Positions 1 to 6,440 of a stretch of DNA of 8,734 bases are shown here, in pieces (positions within the stretch are counted from its first letter, which is position 1; each line of letters begins with the position of its first letter). The stretch is from UBA9414 sp958446945. Lineage in GTDB: Bacteria; Bacillota; Clostridia; Lachnospirales; Lachnospiraceae. Location of the stretch: contig CAUCYJ010000108.1 of NCBI GenBank assembly GCA_958446945.1, positions 1-8,734 on the forward strand. Reading direction: 5' to 3'. Made by a program: the position numbers and the translations under genes. The notes under the pieces were generated by a model. The model saw only the letters and a list, made by a program, of their open reading frames with translations, did no database searches and was not told the DNA's origin.

Positions 1-947
1 AAGTCTTCCAGATGTTAAAATCCCGTCTTGATAAACCGTATTCCTGCTTTGATGGAGCTTGTAACCCGGAACACCCCACGCATTGGCTCAAAGAATTTAT
101 AGATAATGTGGAGTTGGACATCTATCTCCAAAGATACACCATATTCGATAATCCGTTTCTTGGTCCGGAATTTGTTGAGAAGCTTTGCAAAGAATACGAA
201 GGCACAATCTATTATGATCGCCTTATCCTTGGACTTTGGAAAAGAGCTGACGGCTCTATCTACAAGCGGTTTGCAGACAATCCAGAAGCATTCCGGTGTG
301 AAATCGTAGATGAGTTTACAACGGATCCAGAACATAAGCAGTTTCGGAAGGAAGACATCACATCTATCGAGATCGGCTTGGACTTTGGTGGAAATCAGTC
401 CGGCCATTCTTTTGTGGCAAGAGGATATACAGATAATTACAGCGATGTAATTGCACTAAAATCCCGCAGAGTCATGGCAAAGGACGAAAATGAGGACGTT
501 GACAGTAATCGACTGAATGAGTTATTTTGCGAATTTATCCGGGAAGTAATAGATGAATATTCGGTGTGCGTGAGAAGCGGAGACTATGTACAATACTGCA
601 ACGTAGAATCCGTATACTGGGATAATGCGGAAACGGTCCTCGGTAATTCCATCCGAAACGCCGTAGAAAAAGAATTTCCGTGGATTTCTGTCCGACCTGC
701 GAAGAAAAGACCGATAAATGACAGAATTAGATGTACCGTCAAGCTCATGGGGACTAGGCGGTTTTTTATTACAAAGGATTGTGAATCATTAAAGACAGCC
801 CTTACGGATGCAGTGTGGAACAAGGAAGTTGTCGGGAAAGATGAACGCCTGGATGATGGCAGCACTGATATTGACAGCTTGGATGCGTTTGAGTACACGA
901 TCGAACGCGACATGAAATACCTGATTGAAGAGGTGGAAAATGTTTGA
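1..947 (+). CDS. Phage terminase large subunit, C-terminal part (5' end outside window)
   Basis: This is the motor and nuclease subunit that cuts concatemeric phage DNA and drives it through the portal into the prohead. The reading frame is open from base 3, so the ATG at 12 is probably internal; the ATPase Walker A and B motifs would lie upstream of the window. Counting from that ATG, the linker has the family signatures CNPEHPTHW (residues 17-25) and GLWKRADGSIY (74-84). The RNase H-like nuclease domain follows. Candidate metal-binding acids are D124 in IGLDFGG, D204 in VYWDNAE and D288/D291 in DSLDAFEY. This matches the PBSX/SPP1-type terminases (Terminase_3 and its C-terminal domain) from memory of the family. 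The stop overlaps the portal start by 8 bp, as expected for the terminase-portal pair. No frameshift is visible in the part present. Confidence 0.93.
   Translation, partial: VFQMLKSRLDKPYSCFDGACNPEHPTHWLKEFIDNVELDIYLQRYTIFDNPFLGPEFVEKLCKEYEGTIYYDRLILGLWKRADGSIYKRFADNPEAFRCEIVDEFTTDPEHKQFRKEDITSIEIGLDFGGNQSGHSFVARGYTDNYSDVIALKSRRVMAKDENEDVDSNRLNELFCEFIREVIDEYSVCVRSGDYVQYCNVESVYWDNAETVLGNSIRNAVEKEFPWISVRPAKKRPINDRIRCTVKLMGTRRFFITKDCESLKTALTDAVWNKEVVGKDERLDDGSTDIDSLDAFEYTIERDMKYLIEEVENV
930..935 (+). promoter_or_regulatory. Ribosome binding site of the portal gene
   Basis: GAGGTG lies inside the end of the terminase gene, four bases before ATG 940. It selects ATG 940 over the in-frame TTG at 925, which lies upstream of the site and so cannot use it. 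Confidence 0.7.
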
Positions 948-2292
948 TGGAATTAAGAGATTATGGAAAGGAATCATGAGAATGTTTGGATATACGACAT
1001 TAAAACAGATCATCGGCAAGGATATCGCACTATCCAACGACATGATAGATGCAATCAGCAGATGGAAGCAGATGTTAAATGGTGATGCAGAATGGATTTC
1101 TGATAGCATTGTTTCCCTTGGAATTGAAGATGGAATATGTCGAGAGTTCGCGGACTGCGCGCTTGTGGAAATGGAAACCAGTGTAAGCAATGAACGTCTG
1201 GACAAGATCTATCAGAAGAATATCACGAGTCTGAATGAAAACCTGCAGGAAGGGCTTGCGCTTGGGTCATTTGCTTTGAAACCACTGGGAGAATCGGCTG
1301 CAGAATTTGTCTCAGCCGACAAGATCATCCCGATCAGTTTTGGGGATGATGGAAAGCCGAATGATATTGCATTTTTGACCGTAAAAAAGGTTGGGGACGC
1401 TGATTATTTCACAAGGATTGAACGGCACTATTTCATTGACGGGAATCTGACTATAGAAAACAAGTGCTTCCACTCTCAGACGGCGAATGATATCGGTCTT
1501 CCATGCAGCCTTGAAGCGGTGGAAGAATGGGAGGATATCCTACCTGGACCAATTACATACCCTGGCATGTACCGTATGGATTTTGGATATTATCGCAATC
1601 CAATTAAAAATAAAATAGATGGTTCTGCCTGCGGAGTGTCGGTGTACGAGTCGGCAGTTGCACTGATTCGGAAAGTGGATACACAGGGAGCAAGACTTGA
1701 CTGGGAATACGAATCGGGTGAGCGCGCTATCCATGTGGATAATAGAGCACTTAAACAAGATAAGGCAACCGGGAAGTTTGGACTCCCAAAACTCAAAAAC
1801 AAATTGTATCGAGGGATGAATCTGGATGCCGGAAAAGACCAAGAACTTTTGAAAGAGTACTCCCCGGAAATGAGGGACGAAGCCTTTAAGCGTGGGTTGG
1901 AGGAATACAAGCGTGAAATTGAATTTTCCGTAGGACTTGCTTATGGAGACCTGTCAGATGCGCAGGAAGTGGCTAAAACAGCCACGGAAATTAAAGCATC
2001 AAAGAACCGGAAATATAACAGAGTGACTGCAATCCAGAACAATCTATATGATTGCTTGGAAGACTTTGCCACAGGACTTGCATTTTACAATAGCATGCTC
2101 AACTCAGGCTATGAGTTCTCTTGTAAATTCAACGACTCCATTCTGACTGATGAGGAGACAGAACGTCAGCAGGATAGGCAGGACGTGAGCATGGGAGTGA
2201 TGTCACACTTGGAATACCGAATGAAATGGTACAACGAAGATGAAGCCACGGCGAAGAAGATGTTGCCGGAGCAGAATCGAGTCATGGAGTAG
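940..2292 (+). CDS. Phage portal protein (SPP1 gp6 / A118-like)
   Basis: The portal is the dodecameric ring at one capsid vertex through which DNA enters and leaves and on which the head nucleates. The ATG start gives 450 residues, normal for this family. The most telling segment is residues 326-354, containing GLAYGDLSDAQEVAKTATEI, which matches the GLS-x-G-T...VKTATEV segment that A118/SPP1-like portals carry in the stem and crown region. The N-terminal third (LNENLQEGLALGSFALKP, about 97-114) fits the wing-domain pattern of the same family. The C-terminus is charged and helical (DEETERQQDRQDVSMGVMS). The gene overlaps terminase by 8 bp and is followed after 9 bp by the minor capsid gene, the standard packaging order. 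Identification rests on motif memory and gene order; a different portal subfamily is possible, but the role is near certain. Confidence 0.9.
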   Translation: MFDGIKRLWKGIMRMFGYTTLKQIIGKDIALSNDMIDAISRWKQMLNGDAEWISDSIVSLGIEDGICREFADCALVEMETSVSNERLDKIYQKNITSLNENLQEGLALGSFALKPLGESAAEFVSADKIIPISFGDDGKPNDIAFLTVKKVGDADYFTRIERHYFIDGNLTIENKCFHSQTANDIGLPCSLEAVEEWEDILPGPITYPGMYRMDFGYYRNPIKNKIDGSACGVSVYESAVALIRKVDTQGARLDWEYESGERAIHVDNRALKQDKATGKFGLPKLKNKLYRGMNLDAGKDQELLKEYSPEMRDEAFKRGLEEYKREIEFSVGLAYGDLSDAQEVAKTATEIKASKNRKYNRVTAIQNNLYDCLEDFATGLAFYNSMLNSGYEFSCKFNDSILTDEETERQQDRQDVSMGVMSHLEYRMKWYNEDEATAKKMLPEQNRVME

Positions 2293-2298
2293 GTGATC
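2291..2298 (+). promoter_or_regulatory. Ribosome binding site supporting a TTG start
   Basis: AGGTGATC begins in the portal stop codon and is an exact match to part of the Gram-positive anti-16S consensus AGGAGGTGATC. It sits just before TTG 2302. The first in-frame ATG is at 2365, far downstream and with no comparable site, so TTG is the start. Confidence 0.75.
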
Positions 2299-2301
2299 TG
2301 A

Positions 2302-3486
2302 TTGAAAGAAGATTACAAGAAGCATCTATCTGGGCAGATTGAGAAGCATTTCTCTGATTTAGAAATGCGGATCATGGAAGATATTGTTCGTAGAATAAGA
2401 AAAACCGGTAAAATCACAAGCACAGCAGACTGGCAGATAAACCGGCTCAGGATTCTAGGATATTCTTCTGAAGACATCGAAAACATGTTGAAAGAAGCAC
2501 TGAATAAGTCTTATCCGGAAATGTTTGAACTGTACGACAAGGTAATCGAATGGGAATACGTCCGCAACAAAGATATATACGAGCAGATCAATGCAGAATT
2601 TATCCCTTACGAAGAGAATGAAGAGTTACAGCAAATCGCAGAAGCGCTGATACAGCAGAATGGAAATGACTTGCAGAACATTACCAAATCACTTGGATTT
2701 TATTTGGATTATGGTACGGGGAAACCTGTGCTGACCCCATTAGCCGAAGTCTATCAGAAGTATTTAGATGCCGCCTGCTTAGATATTGTAACAGGTGCAT
2801 TTGATTACAACAGTGTTCTAAGAAGAGTAGTTACACAGCTAACAAACAGCGGACTCAGACAGATTGATTATGCATCCGGCAGGGCAAACCGTGTTGATGT
2901 GGCAGCGCGCAGGGCTGTGATGACGGGAGTTTCTCAGCTGTCTGGTAAAATATCTGAAATGAATGCCAAAAATCTTGGAACAGATCATTTTGAAGTGGAA
3001 TGGCACGCCGGAGCCAGGCCAACTCACGCAGCATGGCAGGGCAGAGTGTACAGCAAAGAGGAGCTCACAACAGTATGCGGACTAGGAAGTGTCACTGGAT
3101 TGCTTGGGGCGAATTGTTATCATATCTATCATGCTTTTATTCCCGGAATATCTGAAAGAAACTGGACAGATGAGTGGCTTGCAGAGCAGAACCGCAAGGA
3201 AAGCATACCTAAGACATTTAATGGCAAGGAATACACCTTATACGAGGCCAAGCAGCAACAGAGGAAAATGGAAACTGCTATGAGAGCACAGAGGGAAAAA
3301 GCTGTGCTACTAAAACAAGGTGGAGCTGACCCAGACGATGTGGTGCTTGCGAAAGCAAAATATCAAGGACAGCTAGGAGAGTACGCAAGATTTTGCAAAC
3401 GAATGGGGCTACAACAAGAACGAGAACGCATCTATTACGATATGCGTGGAAGAGTGGCACCTGTGCCAAAACGATTTAGGAGGTGA
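2302..3486 (+). CDS. Phage minor capsid protein (Phage_min_cap2 type)
   Basis: This is a head protein of the SPP1 gp7 / Mu F-like group, thought to enter the prohead with the portal and to act in DNA ejection or head morphogenesis. The TTG start gives 394 residues. The N-terminal ~150 residues are helical and charged. The diagnostic part is HAGARPTHAAWQGRVYS (235-251), then GLLGANCYHIYHAF (266-279), with H235, H242, C272, H274 and H277 as possible metal-binding or structural residues. This H-x-GARP-x-HA-x-WQG signature is typical of Phage_min_cap2. The C-terminus (300-394) is lysine- and arginine-rich, with a long helix (LYEAKQQQRKMETAMRAQRE) and a basic tail, PKRFRR. Position directly after the portal is the rule for this family. 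Its exact biochemical role is not known from sequence. Confidence 0.88.
   Translation: MKEDYKKHLSGQIEKHFSDLEMRIMEDIVRRIRKTGKITSTADWQINRLRILGYSSEDIENMLKEALNKSYPEMFELYDKVIEWEYVRNKDIYEQINAEFIPYEENEELQQIAEALIQQNGNDLQNITKSLGFYLDYGTGKPVLTPLAEVYQKYLDAACLDIVTGAFDYNSVLRRVVTQLTNSGLRQIDYASGRANRVDVAARRAVMTGVSQLSGKISEMNAKNLGTDHFEVEWHAGARPTHAAWQGRVYSKEELTTVCGLGSVTGLLGANCYHIYHAFIPGISERNWTDEWLAEQNRKESIPKTFNGKEYTLYEAKQQQRKMETAMRAQREKAVLLKQGGADPDDVVLAKAKYQGQLGEYARFCKRMGLQQERERIYYDMRGRVAPVPKRFRR
3478..3486 (+). promoter_or_regulatory. Very strong ribosome binding site, AGGAGGTGA
   Basis: A full-length Shine-Dalgarno sequence spans the minor capsid stop codon and lies five bases before ATG 3492. It overlaps the in-frame GTG at 3483, so that GTG cannot be the start. 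It suggests high expression of the 93-aa gene, as expected of a multicopy virion component. Confidence 0.8.
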
Positions 3487-3491
3487 GAAAA

Positions 3492-3773
3492 ATGAGCAAA
3501 GTAAAAGTAATGAGACAGCCGACAGCATCGGCAACATTGATTTTTGAATTTGAGGTGGCAGCATCTGAGTTTTTGATTAAGAATTTTACGGACGGTGATG
3601 TGTATGCATCGCTCGAAAGAGATGCAACAAAAGAGCAGAGCGTATTGATTCCGGCTCAGACTGCACAACGATTGCAGTATGGTTCTTATGGTGGTGGAAA
3701 GAGCAACCTCGTCCAAATCATCCCCACAGCAACCAGCGAAAAAGGAGTTGAAGTACAATGCTTAAAATGGTAG
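3492..3773 (+). CDS. Small phage structural-type protein, 93 aa, unknown function
   Basis: I do not recognise a named family. The ATG start is set by the strong upstream ribosome binding site. There is no signal peptide, membrane segment or cysteine pair (one Cys, C90). The sequence alternates short hydrophobic strands with turns: TLIFEFEV (15-22), FLIKNFTDGDVYASL (27-41), SVLIPAQTAQRL (50-61), NLVQIIP (72-78) and KGVEVQCLKW (84-93). This looks like a compact all-beta domain. The 'KNFTDGDVYASL...VLIPA...GVEVQ' pattern feels like that of small phage decoration or fibre-anchor domains, but that is inference. The 3' end overlaps the fibre-like gene by 16 bp, which suggests translational coupling and a shared structure, for example as an anchor or adaptor for that fibre. 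It could equally be a capsid decoration protein. Confidence 0.72.
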   Translation: MSKVKVMRQPTASATLIFEFEVAASEFLIKNFTDGDVYASLERDATKEQSVLIPAQTAQRLQYGSYGGGKSNLVQIIPTATSEKGVEVQCLKW

Positions 3774-5227
3774 ATGGCACCGGAATCATCGGTGTTGATA
3801 TGGTATGCCCTCTAGGTGGTGCTGTATCCCCTCCACAGCCACCAAATTACGATAATGTAGAGATGGAAGGGGTAGGGAGTTTAATGCTTCCGAACAGCTT
3901 AAAAGCGCCGATTGAGAGGTTGGAATTGATTGGGAATAGTACGCAGGGCGAGAATCCAGCGCCGGATAATCCGCAAGAGATTAAGAGTGCGGGAAGGAAA
4001 AGTAAGAATCTACTGAACTTACAAAAACAGCCGGATGTGAAAAAAACATATCTAGGTTGGAAAGTTTCGGATGGGAGAAACGTAGTATTAAGTGTTAAGG
4101 ACAAAGGTAATAATGCAGATATAACGGGATGCTATTTGGGGTTGTCAAGAACTGGTGGTTCATCAGATGGTGTTGTATGGGTTGTAAAAAACGGTTCAGT
4201 TGCAGTAAAGGAAGTTGTTAGTAAAAACCAATATGTTTCTGTTTTCCCTTCAAACGAAACGATAGTTAGGAAACTGCTAGAGAGATTTGATATACAAGTT
4301 GAATATGGGAACAACGCAACAGATTATGAACCTTATGGATACTTGCTCGATGTGAAAGTGACTGGGAGAAACATTCTTAGCGATGTTAAAGGCATGTATA
4401 ATATTTTTGTTCCATGTTTTATTAAAGCAGGTACAACAGTTACACTAATAACAAATGGAGTGGAAAGTGACGGCGGAAATATTTTATTCACAACGGATAG
4501 TGGCGAAGATTATTGGTATGCAATCGACAAGGGAAAAATAAAAGTTGCTAAGAGCATCAGAAAAAATATGATTGGGTTTAAAAATCTATTAGCAAAAAAG
4601 GATGGATTAAAATATTGCTTAGTTATAGGCGATACCGATAACTATGAGCCTTACACTGAGCAAACCGTACAAATCGCCCTAGATGAGCCGTTGAGAGGTA
4701 TCAAAAGGATAACTGATGGTAAAAACGTGCAAGAATCACTAAATTCAAGCGGAATTACAAGACGTTTCGAAGAAATCGAAATAACAAAAAATGCGAGAAT
4801 TGTTACTGATTTAGGCGATTACGGAGCACCTGAAATAAATACGGTTCTGTGTCGGTATTACGATACCAGTTTAAAGAAAACAGGAGCGATACTTTGTGGA
4901 GAATTAAAGAATATTAATAACTGGATAGAGGACAAGGAATCAGTTGCTACGACGGAACAAGGAATTGACTTCCGTTTGAGCCGTGAAAGATTGGGAATTG
5001 GAAGCGATACAACTCCGGAAGAAAATAAGGTGGCAGTAATCAAATATCTTGAAAATCATCCGCTACATTGCATCGCAGAACTCAACGAACCTATTACAGA
5101 ACCTCTCCCAGAATCTGTACAACAGCAATTACAAGCCCTACAAAGCGAGAACGGCACGACACATGTATTTGTGGATAGCGGGGAAGTAGAAGCAGGAATC
5201 AAATTAACATATCGAAAGGAGAAATAA
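3758..5227 (+). CDS. Fibre-like phage structural protein with two tandem ligand-binding-like modules
   Basis: The 489-residue protein resembles tail-fibre or receptor-binding proteins of Clostridia phages. The start is ATG 3758, with AAAGGAG about ten bases upstream; ATG 3767 is an alternative. Order of parts: N-terminal region with a proline-rich linker (SPPQPP, 24-29); a segment GNSTQGENPAPDNPQEIKSAG (59-79), of the 'PAPDNPxEIKSxG' kind common in such fibres; module 1 (about 80-193), from RKSKNLLN to TDYEPYG; module 2 (about 203-299), from GRNILSD to DNYEPYT. The endings are those of beta-sandwich, carbohydrate-binding-like repeats ('vqvEyG..aTdYEPYg'). The C-terminal part (300-489) has VQIALDEPLRGI (304-315) and ENHPLHCIAELNEPITEPLP (432-451), also typical of these fibres. 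GC is clearly lower across about 4080-4660 than in flanking head genes, suggesting separate ancestry. Location in the head module is odd; see findings. A sugar ligand is not shown. Confidence 0.8.
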   Translation: MLKMVDGTGIIGVDMVCPLGGAVSPPQPPNYDNVEMEGVGSLMLPNSLKAPIERLELIGNSTQGENPAPDNPQEIKSAGRKSKNLLNLQKQPDVKKTYLGWKVSDGRNVVLSVKDKGNNADITGCYLGLSRTGGSSDGVVWVVKNGSVAVKEVVSKNQYVSVFPSNETIVRKLLERFDIQVEYGNNATDYEPYGYLLDVKVTGRNILSDVKGMYNIFVPCFIKAGTTVTLITNGVESDGGNILFTTDSGEDYWYAIDKGKIKVAKSIRKNMIGFKNLLAKKDGLKYCLVIGDTDNYEPYTEQTVQIALDEPLRGIKRITDGKNVQESLNSSGITRRFEEIEITKNARIVTDLGDYGAPEINTVLCRYYDTSLKKTGAILCGELKNINNWIEDKESVATTEQGIDFRLSRERLGIGSDTTPEENKVAVIKYLENHPLHCIAELNEPITEPLPESVQQQLQALQSENGTTHVFVDSGEVEAGIKLTYRKEK

Positions 5228-5229
5228 CT

Positions 5230-5517
5230 ATGAACTACGCAAAAATTATGGAGAATGGAACTGTAAGAATCAGTTCCATCAAGAAAGAAGGCTACAAACC
5301 ACTCAAGGAAGAGAAACCAGATGGATTTAGCAACCTTGTCTTTGTCGGCTATACCGAAACAGAAGAGAATGTAATTAAAGAATACGAGGCAGTCGATGAC
5401 GGAATGAGCGCCTACGGAAAGTTACAAAAGGACTTAAAAGCAACACAGACGGCACAAGAAGTCACAGACCAGGCGGTGCAGGAACTGATTCTCGCAACAA
5501 TGAAAATGGGGGTGTAA
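5230..5517 (+). CDS. Small fibre-associated protein, 95 aa, unknown function
   Basis: The start is ATG 5230, two bases after the fibre-like gene stop, with AAAGGAG inside the end of that gene. The N-terminal half (NYAKIMENGTVRISSIKKEGYKP) looks like a short beta-rich domain. The acidic middle contains YTETEENVIKEYEAVDD (41-57). The C-terminal third (AYGKLQKDLKATQTAQEVTDQAVQELILATM, 61-91) is probably a helix or short coiled coil. Small proteins with this 'xYxKIxENGxVxI...EEENxIxxxYE...LE..V.EL' layout are commonly found just behind tail-fibre genes of Clostridia prophages, where they may assist fibre folding or attach to it. That comparison is from memory of genome layouts, not a search. Function is unknown. 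Confidence 0.75.
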   Translation: MNYAKIMENGTVRISSIKKEGYKPLKEEKPDGFSNLVFVGYTETEENVIKEYEAVDDGMSAYGKLQKDLKATQTAQEVTDQAVQELILATMKMGV

Positions 5518-5520
5518 ATT

Positions 5521-5616
5521 ATGGCACAGTTTTTAGCGAACAGAATCAAAGGCGGGCACTTGACAATCGGCGAGGTACCGGAGAGCTTAAAAGAGCAGGT
5601 GCAGGCGTTACTTTAG
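5521..5616 (+). CDS. CD1375-like very small phage protein, 31 aa
   Basis: The ATG follows the previous stop by three bases and has GGGGGTG upstream. The sequence runs MAQFLANRIKGGHLTIGEVP, then ESLKEQVQALL. This agrees with a group of roughly 30-45 aa peptides (CD1375 or XkdX-like) of the form 'hydrophobic helix, I-x-x-G-x-x-T-(I/L)-x-x-VP, x-x-L-(K/R)-x-x-V-x-x-(I/L)L', which follow fibre genes and precede holins in Clostridia phages. Two short helices joined by the TIGEVP turn are likely. No membrane segment or catalytic residue is visible. Assignment to the family is by pattern and context, and its function in the family is not established. Confidence 0.62.
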   Translation: MAQFLANRIKGGHLTIGEVPESLKEQVQALL

Positions 5617-5625
5617 GAGGAGAAT

Positions 5626-5736
5626 ATGTTTAAATGGCTGAAACAGAGATTTTGCAAACACAAGTACCGTAAGCACTATGACAAGGCTACAAAGGGGTAT
5701 GTGCGGCGGTGTGTGAAATGCGGAAAAATTGAATAA
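5626..5736 (+). CDS. Putative zinc-ribbon-like micro-protein, 36 aa
   Basis: The ATG is preceded by an excellent AGGAGGAG site at 5615-5622, overlapping the previous stop. The peptide starts MFKWLKQRFCKHKYRKHYDK and is strongly basic. C10 and H12 (FCKHKY) together with C29 and C32 (RCVKCGKIE) make a C-x-H...C-x2-C arrangement able to bind one zinc ion. The same 'FCKH-x-Y...C-x-x-CGK' form occurs in short accessory proteins of Firmicutes phages, by recollection. A role in nucleic-acid or protein binding is possible but not shown. It is the last gene before the terminator-like hairpin. The strong ribosome binding site and clean motif make it likely real despite its length. Confidence 0.6.
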   Translation: MFKWLKQRFCKHKYRKHYDKATKGYVRRCVKCGKIE

Positions 5737-5745
5737 GCAGGAGAT

Positions 5746-5772
5746 TAGCACATAGAGATATGTGTTATTTTT
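5746..5772 (+). terminator. Rho-independent terminator-like hairpin after the accessory block
   Basis: A 9-bp stem (TAGCACATA at 5746-5754 pairing with TATGTGTTA at 5759-5767, one G-U pair) closes a GAGA tetraloop (5755-5758) and is followed at once by TTTTT (5768-5772). The stem is AT-rich, so termination may be partial. It lies 10 bp after the 36-aa gene stop and before the scaffold gene, so it could lower transcription into the capsid genes or act as an RNA processing site. Confidence 0.6.
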
Positions 5773-5866
5773 ATGCCTTTTGGTCAGTTGATTAGACCTT
5801 AAACAGTCAATTCGTGGTGGATGGTTACACACCTTAAATAACCTAGTGCGAAAGGAGAATAGAAAC
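5773..5866 (+). other. Non-coding leader upstream of the scaffold gene
   Basis: With the hairpin before it, this forms the longest gap in the window (5737-5866). It holds a direct repeat ACCTTAAA (5796-5803 and 5831-5838) and short inverted repeats GGTC/GACC (5782-5785 with 5795-5798) and GGTTA/TAACC (5823-5827 with 5839-5843). No convincing sigma-A promoter was found: TTAAAT at 5834 lacks a good -35 partner. It may be a leader controlling scaffold and capsid expression, or just the scar of an insertion junction. Confidence 0.4.
5851..5857 (+). promoter_or_regulatory. Ribosome binding site of the scaffold gene
   Basis: AAAGGAG lies nine bases before ATG 5867. The in-frame GTG at 5846 is upstream of this site, so it is rejected as the start. 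Confidence 0.75.
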
Positions 5867-6415
5867 ATGAAAACAGATTTTTTAAAAGGACTTGGATTGG
5901 AACAGGATGCTATTGATAAGATCATGGCAGAGAACGGGAAAGACATTGCCACTGAAAAGGCAAAGACAACCAAAGCAGAGGGTGAGCGTGACAATTACAA
6001 GAGTCAGCTTGAGACTGCAACGGAATCTTTAGAAAAGTTTAAAGATGTTGACCCGACAGCTATGCAGGGCGAAATCGACAATCTGAAACAGCAGTTAAAG
6101 GACAAAGATAATGAGTATGCTGCCAAAGAAGCGGATCGCATCTTTTCCGACACAATCAAAGAAGCTATCAAGACAGCCGGTGGACGCAATGAAAAAGCGG
6201 TCATGGCTATGCTTGATATGAACGCTTTGAAAGAATCAAAAAACCAGTCTGAGGACATCAAGAAAGCATTGGAAACTGTAAAGGAATCCGATGCTTATTT
6301 ATTTGGCTCTGATGAGCCTTTTAGGAACCCAGTAGGAGCAACTGGCGGCTCTGGCACAGGTGGAGATAATTTCTCGGCGATCAGAGCAGCTATGGGGCTT
6401 CCGACAGAAAAATAA
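5867..6415 (+). CDS. Phage scaffold protein (Phage_GP20 minor structural type)
   Basis: This is the internal assembly protein on which major capsid subunits form the prohead; it leaves or is degraded before packaging. It has 182 residues, normal for the family. The opening MKTDFLKGLGLEQDAIDKIM followed by AENGKDI (21-27) is the GP20 signature. Residues 28-92 are a charged coiled coil (ERDNYKSQLETATESLEKF, NLKQQLKDKDNEYAAKEADR). The family core AIKTAGGRNEKAVMAMLDM (100-118) and SKNQSEDIKKALETVKES (124-141) follow. A glycine-rich linker (GATGGSGTGGDN, 157-168) leads to a short C-terminal helix (FSAIRAAMGLP), probably the part that binds capsid protein. The gene stands 25 bp before the capsid gene, the usual order. 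Confidence 0.9.
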   Translation: MKTDFLKGLGLEQDAIDKIMAENGKDIATEKAKTTKAEGERDNYKSQLETATESLEKFKDVDPTAMQGEIDNLKQQLKDKDNEYAAKEADRIFSDTIKEAIKTAGGRNEKAVMAMLDMNALKESKNQSEDIKKALETVKESDAYLFGSDEPFRNPVGATGGSGTGGDNFSAIRAAMGLPTEK

Positions 6416-6440
6416 TTTTGAAAGAATGAGGTAATAAGAT

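Noticed and set aside
925..939. TTG upstream start for the portal
   Set aside because: The ribosome binding site (930-935) lies after this TTG and directs ATG 940.
5788..5840. Possible promoter before scaffold (TTGATT at 5788, TTAAAT at 5834)
   Set aside because: The two hexamers are about 40 bp apart, and neither has a partner at 16-18 bp, so no sigma-A promoter is supported.
5608..5994. Minus-strand open frame of 128 codons across the non-coding gap and scaffold start
   Set aside because: It runs against every other gene, covers three supported + features (36-aa gene, hairpin, scaffold start), and its translation is the low-complexity, Phe/Ser/Leu-rich type expected from the antisense of an AT-rich gene.
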